In this document: piece after piece, positions 38,391 through 50,738 of the stretch
Position numbering within the stretch: position 1 is the first letter of the stretch
How the letters are laid out: every line of letters begins with the position of its first letter
From: Phoronis australis
Taxonomy: Eukaryota; Phoronida; Phoronidae
Assembly: GCA_002633005.1 (NCBI GenBank)
Contig: NMRA01000215.1
Coordinates: forward strand, 350,852 to 414,851
DNA length: 64,000 bases
Reading direction: 5' to 3'
Translations under genes and position numbers: made by a program
The notes under the pieces: model-generated
Database searches by the model: none
Seen by the model: only the letters and a program-made list of their open reading frames with translations
What the model was told of the DNA's origin: nothing

Positions 38391-39690
38391 ATCTGCTTCA
38401 CCACTCTTTTAGGAAGTGTGGTACGTTGACAAACAGGTGTGATGGACTTGTGGGAGTTGCCTGGGTGCATGACCAGCGAGTGTCACAGAAACGTGCCAAG
38501 AAAGCCTGTTTACTGCACTCTTGGAAAGGAAACGTGTGAACAAGTACAATATCCAATTGGGGGATTTTTTGACCTGTAGCTTTTATTGCATGTGACGAGC
38601 ATGTCTGGACTGGGCTGCATGAAATTTTAAAACTCATTCATTGGATAGCGATTGCTGCAATGAGGTCAAGTGCACTCAACATTAACAACTTAAGGCGATG
38701 ATGTGATGTCATTGTTGCTAGCTAGTGTTATAACTGTTATACAACCGAGTTCTGGTTTCGCTGGGATCTCAGGCCACAGCTGAGTGGAATCGTGGTAAAT
38801 GATCTTGCGGGGTATATCAGATATATTGCGGGCTGATGAATGAATAGTATAGTATACATGATTGTTGTTAATCAGCTGCTCATTGGTGGCTGCAGTCTTG
38901 TGGTACTCACTGATGTTCTTGTCTCCAGGCAACTAAACTTGGTTGATTTGCCATTGGCTGTGTAGAAATTGGGGAGTAGTGCTAATTGGTGTTGAGTGGT
39001 GGTTCCAGCTTCAGGGAGTCATTTTTGGGTCATGTGACTTATCTGGTATAAAGTGGGATCCAGGGAAATTTTTTTAGAAATTTCACCCGTTCTAAGTGAC
39101 TTGACGGGTTTGAAGTTCTAACCCTCTGCCTGTATGGAAACTCTGCTTGAATGAAAACCTTTGCTATTATTTAGTGGATTCCATCTTTGAAATCAAAGTT
39201 GGATGTATTTCTTTGGCTGAAGAAAAATATAAGTGGTGAGAGAGCGATATGATGTGAGTTCTAACAATGTAGTGTTTACAGATTGTCTTTCAATTGTTCT
39301 GATCATGGTAAAGACATATACTTTGTTCAGCAGTTGCTCGACCCGCTCATTTGCATTGCCCATGCTGCTGGGTTGACAAACTTGCAAATTTGCAAGTTTT
39401 ATATGATGGGTTGGTGTGCTCTTAACTCTAATGCCAAAGTACCGATGATTAATTTTTGTGGTCTCTCAAAGCTGTGGCTTCAGTTGAGGATTTTTTATAT
39501 GCCTGTATTATGGCGACTGTGTGATGCATTCTGTATGAAAGGTTAACAACAGTCACATACTGTGGAGGTGTTTATGTTTGAATTTGAAATGACTGAGTTG
39601 CATGCAAGAACGTTGTACACCTTGTGAGGAATTCTGAGTTGCTCTGAATCTGGAGCAAATGACAGTAATAAAATAAGTTTGAATATGGAT
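38391..39690 (+). other. probable FAM193 3' UTR
   Basis: Non-coding sequence between the stop codon and the first canonical AATAAA. There is no recognised transposon in it. The length of about 1.3 kb is plausible for a 3' UTR. Confidence 0.5.
39667..39672 (+). terminator. candidate FAM193 polyadenylation signal
   Basis: AATAAA about 1280 bp after the stop codon, followed within 60 bp by T-rich sequence. It is the first canonical hexamer I noticed on the plus strand after the stop. Confidence 0.5.
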
Positions 39691-40228
39691 ACCTGTTATT
39701 TTATTACCAGCCCAGACTGGGCCACTTTTTTCCTAGGCACTGCTGTGCAAAGGTTTATATTAGTAAATCCCCTGCATCATGAAAATCAAATGGAGGTTTT
39801 GCATGACCATGAAATCGAAATTTGCTATGTCAGTGAATGTGACACCTGTGTTTTATGCGTCTATATACATGTATGTGCGTGCGTGCGGTAGGCGCAATGT
39901 TGATGAAATTTTGCAGACTTGCACGAGCGAATTTTCCGAGGACTTCGACTGTCTCTGTGTATTACATTAGTGGCAATGGCATTTTTTTTTAAAGTCCTTC
40001 AAGGGCTGTTCATGAAATTTTACAAATATATTTCCATTTAGGAGATGACTATACCTCTCAGTTATACTGATTTGACGCATTCTGCAGCCTTTATGGGCAA
40101 TTTATTAATGCTGCGTCTGTAAGCTCTTACAAACATCTATAGGTCAATATTGCCTGTTGTTCGGATCATAAAATCTTCGTATTTTTTCTGTACATTTCGT
40201 CTATTTATTGCTGCTACGCCTACTGTAA

Positions 40229-40393
40229 ATTGTCGAATTTGAACTTCATAATTCTCAAAAGACATACGAAACCCAAGACTACTTGTATATGGAACGCGAG
40301 GACGACGCGTTCATAGAACCCATGATTAAAGCCGTTAGCGACGAGGAAAACAGATATAGCTTGCTACTGAGAATGTTAAGAGATGAGGCATAA
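40229..40393 (+). CDS. short acidic reading frame of unknown nature
   Basis: A frame of 54 codons, open upstream to a TAA at 40226; the first ATG is at 40289 (34 codons). The sequence is protein-like: MEREDDAFIEPMIKAVSDEE followed by NRYSLLLRMLRDEA and a stop. Its composition and GC content differ from the AT-rich surroundings. It could be the last exon of a gene or a transposon relic. I do not recognise it and found no convincing upstream acceptor. Confidence 0.25.
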   Translation: MVEFELHNSQKTYETQDYLYMEREDDAFIEPMIKAVSDEENRYSLLLRMLRDEA

Positions 40394-41879
40394 GTTATGC
40401 AAGTATTACCATATCTGACAGTCCTTTGGGGGAGAACAGTTTATGTAGTTTGTCTTCTTTATTGGTATGTCATGCGAAAATGGTCTTCAGGTAACCATGT
40501 CAAACTTTACTTAATTTGGGTCTGGGCCATATAGTCAAAACCTACTAATGTCTGAAAAGGGGTCAGTTGTTGGTGTGAAACATGAACCTTATTGTAGGTT
40601 TGCTTCTGAACCTTCTCGTTACCTCACACACAGCTCACCTCGGTACTTGTTCAATAGCTCTAACATCTTTGTTCGTACAGGGATCCCATACAGAAAAATC
40701 ATATACTTAAGTGCGTCGGACCATATCTTCATAAACAAAAATTTTGCATTTCTGACTTATACGTACAGTTTCTTCTGGGGGAACCCAGAATTTAATATGC
40801 TCTTTTGGGCATTATTTATGGGTGAGGACCATCTGAGGTCACGCGAGATGGTAATGCTTCCTTTATCAAAACGTGTGGTTGTGCAATCCTCGAGACGGTA
40901 ACTGGATCTTGCGTTTTCTGGTAAGAGTTGGAGCACTACACTTATTTCCACCAGGTAGCGCCATATGTATTGGGGAACCAAAAGCGAACAGTACGCGAGA
41001 AGGGGATGTGCGACGATTAACTGTGAGAGTCTCTCAGTGAATTTGTCACTGATAAAGATGTACGTAGACATAGTCGCCCACACCGCCAAGAAAAACCTCG
41101 GGGTCAAGATGGGAAGATAATTTCGACATTCGCATACTACGAAAAACGTGCTTATATCACGAAAAAAGCTCTTTCACCTGTTCAACATCAAGAATGTCAC
41201 TGAGAGAGGCTTGAGTTCCAAATGTATTGAGTTTCCTTGCCGCAGCTCCTAAACCAGAGATGCCATATTATGGTAAATAAATTTCCATGGTTTACAAATA
41301 ATCTCCCATACTTGTCCTGTATGGAAAATAGTATAGTTAGGTACGAATCTTTGTCATAAATTGTTTTTTAACGTTCGACTGATTTAAGTAATTTGTATTG
41401 GTAATCAGAGCTGAGTAGTCGTTAGGTTTTACACTAATTTGGTGCAAAAACAAATCACTGCAATAAATGACACTGGCTTTATTTTTACTCACATGAAAAT
41501 TCTTCACGTAAACTCGAATGAAGTCTTATTTACTGGTTCGGAAAATGAAATGTATTGTCAACTAAGTATTAATAAAGTTATATTTTCCGCCGTTCATGCA
41601 GTTGTTTGTTTCGTCACTGTGATCTCTTTCTTCACAACTCTTTTACGTAATAGTTCCGTTTTCCAACGGAAGGGTTCACTGAACTTCATCAGGTGATGTC
41701 TGTACTCAAACGATCAACCCGTATTTCAGTTCTGGTTCAGCAAAACCTGTTTGAAAAAAATGTTTTTCTGTTGGCAAACCGTGTGCATTGTTTGTGAAGT
41801 ATAGGAATCAACATTTTCTTCAATATTGGATTTAAAGGTTCCATGGTATTTCCAAGTGTCAAAGGGATCACTCCGGCTG
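40394..41879. other. no recognised feature
   Basis: AT-rich sequence. The overlapping frames at 40548-40901 plus and 41107-40757 minus lie on opposite strands of the same stretch and neither has a family signature. Confidence 0.5.
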
Positions 41880-42128
41880 TCTTCTCATGTACCCTTCCAA
41901 GCACCCAACAGTCCCCAAGACTTGCCCACTGTAATAAAAGTCAACAGACTCCAAGCACTGCTTCAAGGCTACAATAAGTCCCTTTAATCAGAAATTCAAG
42001 GCTTCACTTTTGTTTTCGAATTAGGTATCTCCCCCTTTTTCCTCATTTCATACCCGAAACCACCCATCTGCCATCAACAATTTTCATGTCACAGACGACA
42101 AGATAACCAAGGAGGTCCAACTCTATCG

Positions 42129-42974
42129 ATGTGCAGGGCCTTCCAACAACCCGCCTATGGATGCCTTCATTGTTTCACTACTGGATCTCGTTCGAAACGG
42201 GAATGCAATAAATTCAGATATATCTTGTCTTTTCCATCACGCATGCCTTGTTCTGTCAACTGTCACAGGAATTATCTCAGGTTGAGTACCTGTCCATCCA
42301 GGATGCCATCTACCGTGTTCAACAACATGGTCAACACGCGTTATTGGCAAAGGCTGATATTCAAGATGCTTTCAGAATTATACCGGTGCGCCCTGATTTT
42401 TGATTCTTAGGCTTATCATGGAATAGCAAATTCTTTCTGACAAGTGTCTAACCATTGGCTTGTCTTCATCTTGTCCAATCTTCGAATAGTTTAACTCGTC
42501 ACTGCAGTGGATCCTCGAAAATAAATTCTCCGCCCCTGGCATATCTCACCTTCTCGATGATGTTTTTTGTTGGTCCTCCCCCCCCCAACTCCCCCAAATG
42601 CAAATTCGACCTCAACACATTTCTTTCAGTGTGTGCAATAATCAGCATCCTTGTCAACGACGAAAAAACCGTTTTCCCGTCCATTGAAATTACCACATGG
42701 TATTCACCTCAATTCGGCGTCTATGACTACATCTCTGCCTCAGAACAGACTTGACAAGTGTAGAGTCACTTTGTCGTCGTTCAAGAAACGCCACAAGGTT
42801 ACACTCACCGAGCTTCAGTCTCTTATCGGTGTACTTAATTTTGCTCATTCGGTTATTATTCCAAGCAGAACTTTTCTTCACCGGATGATTAACCATACCT
42901 GTGGCATTTCCAAACCAACTCACTTTGTCACATTGGATAAAGAGATTCACTACAAGAGGATGGAACAATCTTGA
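42129..42974 (+). pseudogene. DIRS reverse transcriptase, broken
   Basis: Overlapping frames 42129-42410, 42455-42754 and 42651-42974 carry successive pieces of one RT. The pieces are the D-x-A-F substrate-binding region, the region around the active-site aspartates (poorly preserved), and the thumb block TELQSLIGVLNF with FLHRMINHT. Frame changes fall near 42400, 42450 and 42700. Confidence 0.78.
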
Positions 42975-43049
42975 GTTTACAATCATTAAAACAAAAACTT
43001 TTCTATAAAGGATACGTTTTTGAACCAGTAGGTAGCTAGCTTGTGAATA

Positions 43050-43800
43050 CAGTCTGGCAAATTTGGGTAGAAACCCTTACCCGTCTAAACATGTAAACAA
43101 AAATTTCCAACAATTTCGACTCCACTTTTGCATATCGTCAGTGCTCAAATGGGGTGCTCAAACTTTGGAAAGACATTTGTCAAAAACTTGGAAGCCCCAA
43201 ATAGGCATATGGACAGTGCCATGCAGAAGTGGGCTAGAGATTTAAACCTTACTTCTGCTGATGACTTTGGCTGGTCCAAAATTTATTGATTACCTTATGT
43301 TTTAACGTTAGACTCATATTTAAGGTATTTCCAGTACGGCGTATTATTACAACAAATGCATTTTAACATTAAAGTTCAAGAGAATGACTTATGCACATTT
43401 TGTCCTGAGCGTACGGAGACTATATTACATTTATTATGGAATGCAGATATGTACGAAAGTTGTGAAAGAAAATCTGGTATTATTTCCTTAGGATTGATAA
43501 TTCAAAAGGTCATGATTTTGTTTGAAAATACCGAATGTAACAACAGTATAAATCTTGTAGTTTTAATAACAAAAATGTTATTTATCAATCTAGAATGCAG
43601 AACAAACTTCCGCTTATAGCTGATGTCACTAGAGTTTTGAAAAACCATAGAAATATTTAACTTACTATTATCAAAATCAACGTTGTATTAGAAAAACACA
43701 ACAAAAATGGAACTTAGTACAATTATAATGCTGGTAAATGTATATGTACAGTTGTATTGTAATTATTAGTTTGTTACAATAAATGTTAAGAAAATGAATT
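43050..43800 (+). mobile_element. nested non-LTR retrotransposon 3' end
   Basis: Frames at 43063-43245 and 43356-43619 give ARDLNLTSADDFGWSKIY-like sequence and then YFQYGVLL...DLCTFCPERTETILHLLW. This is the zinc-binding tail of a non-LTR RT with C-x2-C...H kept and the last cysteine replaced. A 3' UTR with AATAAA (43779-43784) follows. It lies between the RT and RNase H of the DIRS remnant, so it probably inserted into it. Confidence 0.72.
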
Positions 43801-43817
43801 AAGAGGCCAGTGCCGAC

Positions 43818-44228
43818 TTGCACGCATGTTTTTTTTTTATTGACAACTTCAATGGGATGTCTATGTTTCTTTTCAGGACGTCATCCAAATCCATCTGCCT
43901 CTACTCAGATGTAAAGGGCGTACACGGCGGCTTTGCTACCATTTTAATTCCTGCGTGGTTTGCGGGCTCCGGACCTGACCGCCTGAAATCGCGTCACATC
44001 ACGGTCAAAGAACTTTTTCCTACTGTTTTAACCTTTGAGACTTGGGGGCACAAGCTTTCTAACCACAAGATTATTTTCCTATGTGATAACAGCGCAGTGG
44101 TGGAAATCATCAACAGGACCACATCCAAAAACCATGCTATCGTGTCTCTAGTGCGGAGACTCGAGCTAGCTATCCTCAAGTCCAATATTCATTTCAGAGC
44201 CAAGCATGTCCCTGGTTCAAATACGTGA
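43818..44228 (+). pseudogene. DIRS RNase H domain
   Basis: The longest intact piece of the DIRS remnant, 136 codons. It includes ICLYSDVKGVHGGFATILI, ITVKELFPTVLTFETWG, FLCDNSAVVEIINRTTS and IHFRAKHVPGSNT. The acidic residues of the SD, E and DN motifs are retained, but the frame stops at 44226 where recombinase sequence should follow. Confidence 0.8.
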
Positions 44229-44690
44229 TAGTCGATCTTCTCTCCCGTTTCAATTTTCACGAAGCCTTTGCTCTCGCACCTCACCTGGACCGAGCCAAGA
44301 CAACAAATTAACCTCGTCATTTGATCCAGTGACAGCGACACTTTTTAACACGTCATTGGCTCCTTTTTCAAAGACTGCCTATGTCCGATGGGTGAACAAA
44401 TTTAGGACCTTCCACTGTGAGAAAAACCTGTCTGATCCTGCTTTCCCTCTTCTGTTCCAAACCCTGCGCATGCTTCATTTCTCACCTCTTTTCTTCCGGT
44501 CTCAGCCACGCCACCATTCTGTCTTACATCTCTGCAATAGGATTCGTCCACATTACCCGACAGAACAATTTGTCACTAAAAACTGCGTAAAGGTGTTTCC
44601 AACCTCCTGCCATTAAGAGACATTCGCCAACCTATCCAACTGGATATTATACAAAACTTTTTGGTCAACGCATCGATAGTCGGTGGTGGC
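44206..44690 (+). pseudogene. DIRS tyrosine recombinase N-terminus, broken
   Basis: The frame from 44206 gives FNTSLAPFSKTAYVRWVNKF, the typical SAM-like N-terminal domain start of DIRS recombinases. A second frame around 44510-44560 continues with ILSYISAIGFVHITRQNN. The catalytic R-H-R-Y residues are not present before the sequence changes to a non-LTR remnant near 44700. Confidence 0.65.
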
Positions 44691-44699
44691 CTCACAATG

Positions 44700-46320
44700 C
44701 TTTGTGAAAACTAGCAATTTACCAATTTGACTGTGATGTCTCTTTAAATGAGACACATTTATGTTTTAACGATACCAGTCAAGTCGAAGGATACCGATTT
44801 ATTGGTTGCAACCGTAACAATTTGCACATTAATGATTCCAGAGGTTCTGGAGGTGTTAGTTTATAAAAGACAATATGTTTGATAAATTTGATGTGTTCTC
44901 ATCTAATCAACCACTTGTATAACTTCAGTAATATTGACAAGTTCCAATCAATTTGCTTTAACTTCATAAAAAATTCGAAATTAGCTATTGTTAATGGCAG
45001 AATTAGGCGGGTATAAGAAATCCTGTTGTAGATTATATTTTAACTGACCAAAATAATTTGAAGAATTGTGTATCGTTTTTTGTTACAAAGACTTTTGATA
45101 TTATTGATATGTTAGATATCCACGCATTGATTGGGCCAAGATGTAAAGCACCAGATCATTTTGTTCTTGTTTTGAAGTTTAAAATCTCATCGCCTTGGAT
45201 AAGTACCGACAAACCTTTAGATTCAAATACTCTTTCTTCGAAAAAATGTAAATATAACACCTCCAATATCTCTGTAGAATTTAGTAATAACATTTAATGA
45301 AGAAATTTTGTGTTTAATTGATTCATTATTGTTATCCTATGAACATCAGAACCAACTTGATATAGTGTATCAGTCATTTGTTGACCAATTAATTAAGGAA
45401 ATGAATTCCTTGCTGGATTACCAGGATTATTACCCGAGTCGTAAACTAAAAATGTATTTTAAAAGGAATCAGCCTTATTGGTATTCGGAACTTAACAATT
45501 TGTGGAAAATTTAAAGTACATTGAAATTCAACATTCAAGAAGTCAATGAGGATGCCGGAATTGGTCACATTACAAACAATTATTTCTGTTTGCTCAATAT
45601 AAATTTGACAAAAAATTCATATGCGCGAAACGTTCATGCCAGTTGAAAGTTTAGATTGAAATTGAGAATCTGAATACTGAAAATCATAAGGATTTCTGGG
45701 CATATATTAAAAAACTGGGACCAAAACAGTTTAGCGAAGTTCGCCTGGAAGTATTGGATTCAAATAATAAAATATTCTGACAGAAATTTCGTTCTAAAAA
45801 ATGGAAAAATGATTACGAAAAATTATAACAAAAGAATAACAAAGCCGTCGGCTATGACTGTATATTCACTTCTGAAGTGAGTAGCACACAATTTGTCAGC
45901 TTCCACGAGGTCACTGGGTTATCTCTCTCAACCAAACCACAAATTTGATGAAAATACTTCACTTGTTCAGTCAAAAGAATCAATTTTCGAGACACAATTC
46001 TCACCTGGATGCCTATAATGCGACACCTACCGAGCCATGATTCATGTATACCTTGTGAGGTGTTAAGATTCGAAACTATTGTTGTTTGCCTTCTGATTGG
46101 TATAAAGCAATTATTATCCCGATACCTAAGAATTCTACAAGCTACCCTAGAATGCCTTTGAACTATACTGTGACAGTGTTTATGTGTAGTTTAGGTACCT
46201 CGTTAATGCCATTTCCACATTTGCTGTCGCCAAAAATGGTGATCTGAAAAACGTATCGAGATCTATGCTGGCGTAATAAAGCAAATCATAGATTCCGGTT
46301 ACCTGAATAGAATTGGCGCT
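44700..46320 (+). mobile_element. non-LTR retrotransposon remnant, endonuclease to start of RT
   Basis: In broken frames: DVSLNETHLCFNDTSQVEGY and RGSGGVS (APE-type endonuclease, 44730-44870); LKNCVSFFVTKTFDIID through APDHFVLVL (45055-45180); YYPSRKLKMYFKRNQPYWY (45430-45490); FWAYIKKLGPKQFSEVRLEV (45690-45760); and an RT fragment, WYKAIIIPIPKNS (46095-46145). The order is that of a CR1/L2-like ORF2. It has many stops and is dead. The same family may supply the 3' end at 43050-43800, which would then be displaced relative to this part. Confidence 0.72.
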
Positions 46321-48150
46321 TATTGATTTGTGTTAATTTATAAGAATAAAAATTTCCATTTTACCTATCCAAAAACCGTGTACGAATTATGTTTTGTGAC
46401 GCAAATATGTGTACAAACTATTTTTTCCCTCGAACGCCTACTATACAAACTATTAGAGACAAACGAAATATGTTTCAAGAGCCGTGTGCAAACTAATAGA
46501 GTGAACTATTATACAAAAGACCTTATGACAAAAAAATCAATCAGTACAAATGCAGCAACACAAACAGGCAAAATGGCTATTGTTATCAGAACAAATACAA
46601 AGTACGCCTTACCAATGGAAAATCCCATGACGTACATGTACAGGCCTAATGGATACCAAACTGAAAGTTGGGTTTAGCATTGCAGGTAAGCTCTTTCAAG
46701 GACGCGAGATACCGTCCAGACTTCTTATTGTATATTGTACTGTTGTTGCCGAGGTATTAAAGATAACTTATTACGAACGTCTAGTCACCTAGATATGGCT
46801 CGTACACACACTTGAGAACCAGTCAAAAATACAGCACAACTCCATACAAAGAAATGTTGGGATTCAAGGCGGAAATTTAAAAAAACATATGTCCGCTTAC
46901 AAAAAATTTAACATTGAAGAATAAAAACAACCTTTACACCCCGCTGGTGTTCCTGTTCCATGTTTTCAAAGAAGTTGGTTGCATTTTCATAGACTACAGT
47001 CGAGAGATTTTGTGCGGCATATATTCGACATGAAATGAGTGTGTAACCTGCTGTTGAATTGCGAGATAGATTTTGACTGGTCCGGTTGCTTATTTATGAA
47101 GTATTAATGTAATTTTTACGTTAAAGGTTTTACCAGCGTTCTATTTATTTGTACACGAGTGTGAATGTGTTGAAATTGCTGATCCAAATCCTGGTCAAAT
47201 GTGTGTATTCTGCTGAAACCAACCGTCTGATCAGGACCAGCGAAGAGTAATTTGGTTAATTCGCACACTAGGCTATGGCTGAACTTCCTCGTAAGGACAG
47301 GAGTTTACGAGTCACTACCTTTGGAAGAAATTTAGCGGATAATTTTCGACAAAAAGTTTACCAGATAGTTTTCATCAAAACGGAGAAAACAAAAATGGAT
47401 TTGTGAAGACAGGATTAAGACTAAGTAGTAGTCTCTTAAAAACATTCATCTTCGAAGTGCCTTGAACAAATGTACAAAGTCTTATTGCTGAAACAACTGC
47501 CATTCACGTTGACACAAGAAGTAAGGTTTTCTTCCCATAGCCGATTATGGGGTCTTCAGATGGTATGGAGGCTAATTCCTTTGCATTTCACGTGTGTAGC
47601 CGAACAACCGGCCACACAGTAACTTACCATGATTAGCAGACGACGTACTTGCCGGAAATTGCACCAGATAATTTAGCCAGATGTCGCCAGTGAATAATGA
47701 CGTAAGGGCTTGTGCGTAAGGTCACAGATTTCGTCCATTGAAAGAATACGGAGTTGGCCGTCCATGTACTATAGTCTATGGTGCAATGAAGAAAATTTAC
47801 TTCATTTTTTAAAGAGAATGGAACCTGAGTGACGATGAAAAAACAGAAGCTGCTGGTAAGATGTGAATTTTAATCGAAGCCTTAGTGAATCACTCAGAAA
47901 ATCGCAATACTCTCTTTGTCAAACCTTATGTTAAGACGATTTCCAAAGCAATCCCGTCATTATTGCCAACACGAAAAACGGATTTGGTCTTTTGGGCATT
48001 TGAAGACTACTTTAAATACGACAAATTTGTTAAGAATTGATGGCACAAAATATAAAACGTATAGCATTACGAAAAGAAGTAGGTTTCGCGCGCAAACGCT
48101 GTGGACCATAAACAAGTAGGTCTTTTAGTATGAGATTAGTAGTTAAATTG
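46321..48150. other. no recognised feature
   Basis: AT-rich, presumably degraded repeat sequence. The 115-codon frame at 46330-46677 has no family signature. Confidence 0.5.
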
Positions 48151-48152
48151 TG

Positions 48153-48232
48153 GTGGTGTAGTGGTAACGCACGCGCTCTCTATCCGCCAGGTCGTGAGTT
48201 CGAGTCTTTGGTAGCCCCGTCATCTCCCGGAA
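48153..48232 (+). repeat. tRNA-like SINE head
   Basis: TGGTGTAGTGGTAACGC resembles an A box region and GAGTTCGAGTC a B box, about 40 bp apart. T-arm and acceptor pairing are imperfect, so a SINE relic is more likely than a tRNA gene. Confidence 0.45.
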
Positions 48233-48291
48233 CTCGATAGTCAAGAACTCGGTGTCTCTGGCTGAAATCTGGCAAAAAATCAGACAGCACT

Positions 48292-49376
48292 TTGGCTTTG
48301 CCTCAACCGGCGCTCATTTTTTTAGACCTTTGCAATATCCGCCTGCAACCCGACGATCGTCCCGAGGACCTCTATCAACGTTTGACTGCCTTTTTCGAGG
48401 ACAATCTCATCTCACTTGACTGTGGCCCTGCTCACCATGGAGCCGCCATGGATTATGAGGAGGACTTGACCCCGACGCTGGAAAATGTCATTGTATATAT
48501 ATGGCTTGGAATGGTCCACCCTGGCTTGCCACTTTAGTCAAGCAAAAGTATGGAGCTGAGCTTCGTAACAACACGCTGGCTTCGATTAAAACGGAATTAT
48601 CTCTCCCACCATCTTCAATTCTGGAGGAACTCTGGACTATCGAGGACACCCGTGTGATGCGCATTGGTGCTCCTCCTGGTCGCAGAAGAAACTTTTATTC
48701 TTGCATTCTCTGCAAGACCGCCGGCCGAACAGCGTCTTCCCACAACCTTGAAGATCGCAAATTCCTACCTGACAGCGGTAAGCGTCGCATCACCAGATCA
48801 CGCCGGGTTACGAACTTTGAAGAAGATGACACTGATCTCGACGACGAACCGTCCACTGAAGCTGCCGACGCCTCCTGTAGCTTTGTATTACTTGATACCC
48901 AATCAGCTCGACGAGTTACTATCATGCAGTCTCCCGTCTTGAAAGCTTTCTTCAAAGATCATCCCGTGCAAGTCACACTCGACACTGGTGCTATTAATAA
49001 CATGGTGCGCGAGTCTGCCGTATCGTTATACGGTATTACTATTTCCCCCGCTTCGCAAATGGCCCGCCGGGCCGACGGCATTACCCCCCTTGAGGTTGTT
49101 GGCGAGATCCACTGCCAGTTTACCCGTGGCTCTCACAACTTTCGTCTGGATGCTTTGGTGATTCGCCAGCTTGATGTTGACATTCTTGCCGGAAATCCCT
49201 TCATGTCCTACAATGACGTTGCTGTTCGCCCCACTATGCGCCAGATCGTAATTGCTGGTTCTGATGTCGTTCCCTACGGTGTCATTACTCCCGAGGAGAC
49301 ATTACCCATCGCACGACTTACACAGTCTTCTCTCTTGCGTTGCCCACAGTGTTCTGTCGGTCTACCTGGCCAGTAA
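48292..49376 (+). pseudogene. Gypsy-like gag and aspartic protease
   Basis: The gag part (48292-48537) has LQPDDRPEDLYQRLTAFFED. One frameshift near 48510-48540 leads into the second frame, 48501-49376. A zinc-knuckle relic CILCKTAGR...SHNLEDRKFLP has the final cysteine changed to arginine. The protease follows with the active-site triplet in VTLDTGAINNM (residues about 160-170 of that frame) and the ILAGNPFM block standing for the conserved alanine/glycine loop. The frame ends at 49376. It may still fold as a protease, but the rest of pol is incomplete. Confidence 0.78.
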
Positions 49377-49781
49377 ATCGAACTACCGACCCCGGCTGAT
49401 GCCCCCCTAGATACCTCTTGGGCGCTCGAACCTAGGTTGGATAAACCTCTTAGTAAATCACTCGACCCTAAGCTGGCTTGGCCACGACCACAGAAAATCT
49501 CCTAAGTCGCGCACACTGTACGTGTAAAGAACGATACTGATTCACCTCTGCTAATTAAACATGGCGAACACATCTGCCAGGTGCGACAACTTTCAGAGTC
49601 GCTACCCGCCCGTGTTCCAGGTTCTACGACATCCGCCATTAGCTCCCTGCCTAGACCATCATTTTCTGATTCCATCAGATGCGGGCCCGCTTCCAGTCCC
49701 TACACGCTGCATTCGATGATGTATTCAACCCTGCCGTTTCTAAGTGCAATGGCGCTAGTAAGAAGGTAGAGGCCGTTGTGA

Positions 49782-50738
49782 ATGTTGGACCCACTCTCCT
49801 CCTCAACGGAACAGCCGAAGCTGCGTAAACATCAAAAAGTCTGGTTACCCTGTGAAGTTGAGGTTCTGTGTATTGGTGCAGCAGTCCGTCAATTTTCCCC
49901 ATACATCAGCCAGGCCTCTAATCCCACCCCCGTTCAGGCCTATGGAAAACTTATGCGAGGCGAGTTCTCCACTAGTGCTCGAGTATCAACGTTTCTATCT
50001 ACATTGAGCCGTTATGGCGTTTCTTTACACCACATTGGTGGTGCAGTGATCCTTCCTTCCGACTTCTCCAGCAGAAACCCAACATCCTGCCAAGACTCCG
50101 CTTGTCAGGTATGTAAGTTCATAACCGAACTGGGAGATTCAGTCGTTCGAAGATTGTCCGTTGATGATGTTTTTCAGAGCGCCATACGTATGCCCTTCAC
50201 AAGCCGCGCAGCTCGGCTGTTGACCCAACAAGAATGCCCAGACGTTCGCCGAAGCCATGCCCACCTGCTCCTGAGTTTATCTCCAGAGGGTGGGCCTGTG
50301 TCCTCTCCAACTCTCGCCATTGCCACGTCCATTATGAACTCCCGGGTCCGCCGAGATGGTTTGTCTTCACGTGAATTGTGGACACAGCGGGATCAACTCA
50401 CAGGTTGTCAACTGCCCATCGTCGACAGGGACGTGATCCGCCGTCAACATCAATTCCGTACTGACAACCATCTTCCTAGTGCCATGTCAATGTCCCGTGG
50501 TAGCGCTCATAACCCTACACAGCTCTTTGTTGGTCAGCTGGTATTCCTAAAGGGTGAAAGCGACAAGACAAAGGCCCGCGAGAAGTACCTCGTCACGAGC
50601 GTGTCTGATGAATGGTGTGAGCTGCGTAAGTTCACTTGCTCCCAGTTCCGCTGTAAAACTTACACTGTACGTGTATCAGACTGCTTCCATGTGTCTTCCA
50701 CGACTTCGAATCCTAGTTGTTTGCCTCAGATCAGCTAG
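49782..50738 (+). pseudogene. Gypsy-like RNase H tail fused to integrase C-terminus
   Basis: A 318-codon open frame. Residues about 10-120 match the end of RNase H and the tether (KVWLPCEVEVLCIGAAVRQF, FLSTLSRYGVSLHHIGGA, PSDFSSRNP). From about 165 it reads PEGGPVSSPTLAIATSIMNS and GLSSRELWTQRDQLTG, the integrase C-terminal part. VGQLVFLKGESDKTKAREKY near 250 and CSQFRCKTYTVRVSDCFHV follow. The open frame across an internal deletion is notable. The RNase H active-site aspartate block expected between NPTPV and QAYGKL appears to be missing. Confidence 0.75.

Larger units (their letters stand above)
41880..44690 (+). mobile_element. DIRS-type retrotransposon remnant, interrupted
   Basis: Three domains in the usual DIRS order are visible in broken frames. 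Reverse transcriptase: about 41930-42975, with LLAKADIQDAFRIIPV-like sequence near 42340-42390 and KVTLTELQSLIGVLNFAHSV near 42800-42850. RNase H: 43860-44230, with ITVKELFPTVLTFETWG, FLCDNSAVVEIINR and FRAKHVPGS. Start of a tyrosine recombinase: about 44240-44690, with SLAPFSKTAYVRWVNKF and, in another frame, ILSYISAIGFVH. At least four frameshifts and several stops make it inactive. RT and RNase H are separated by a nested non-LTR 3' end. DIRS elements integrate with a tyrosine recombinase instead of an integrase. Termini were not found. Confidence 0.82.

Noticed and set aside
40757-41107. Overlapping frames on both strands at 40.5-41.1 kb (117 and 116 codons)
   Set aside because: They lie on opposite strands of the same sequence, with no family signature on either.
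46330-46677. 115-codon plus frame
   Set aside because: No similarity recognised, low-complexity AT-rich codons, next to a decayed retrotransposon.
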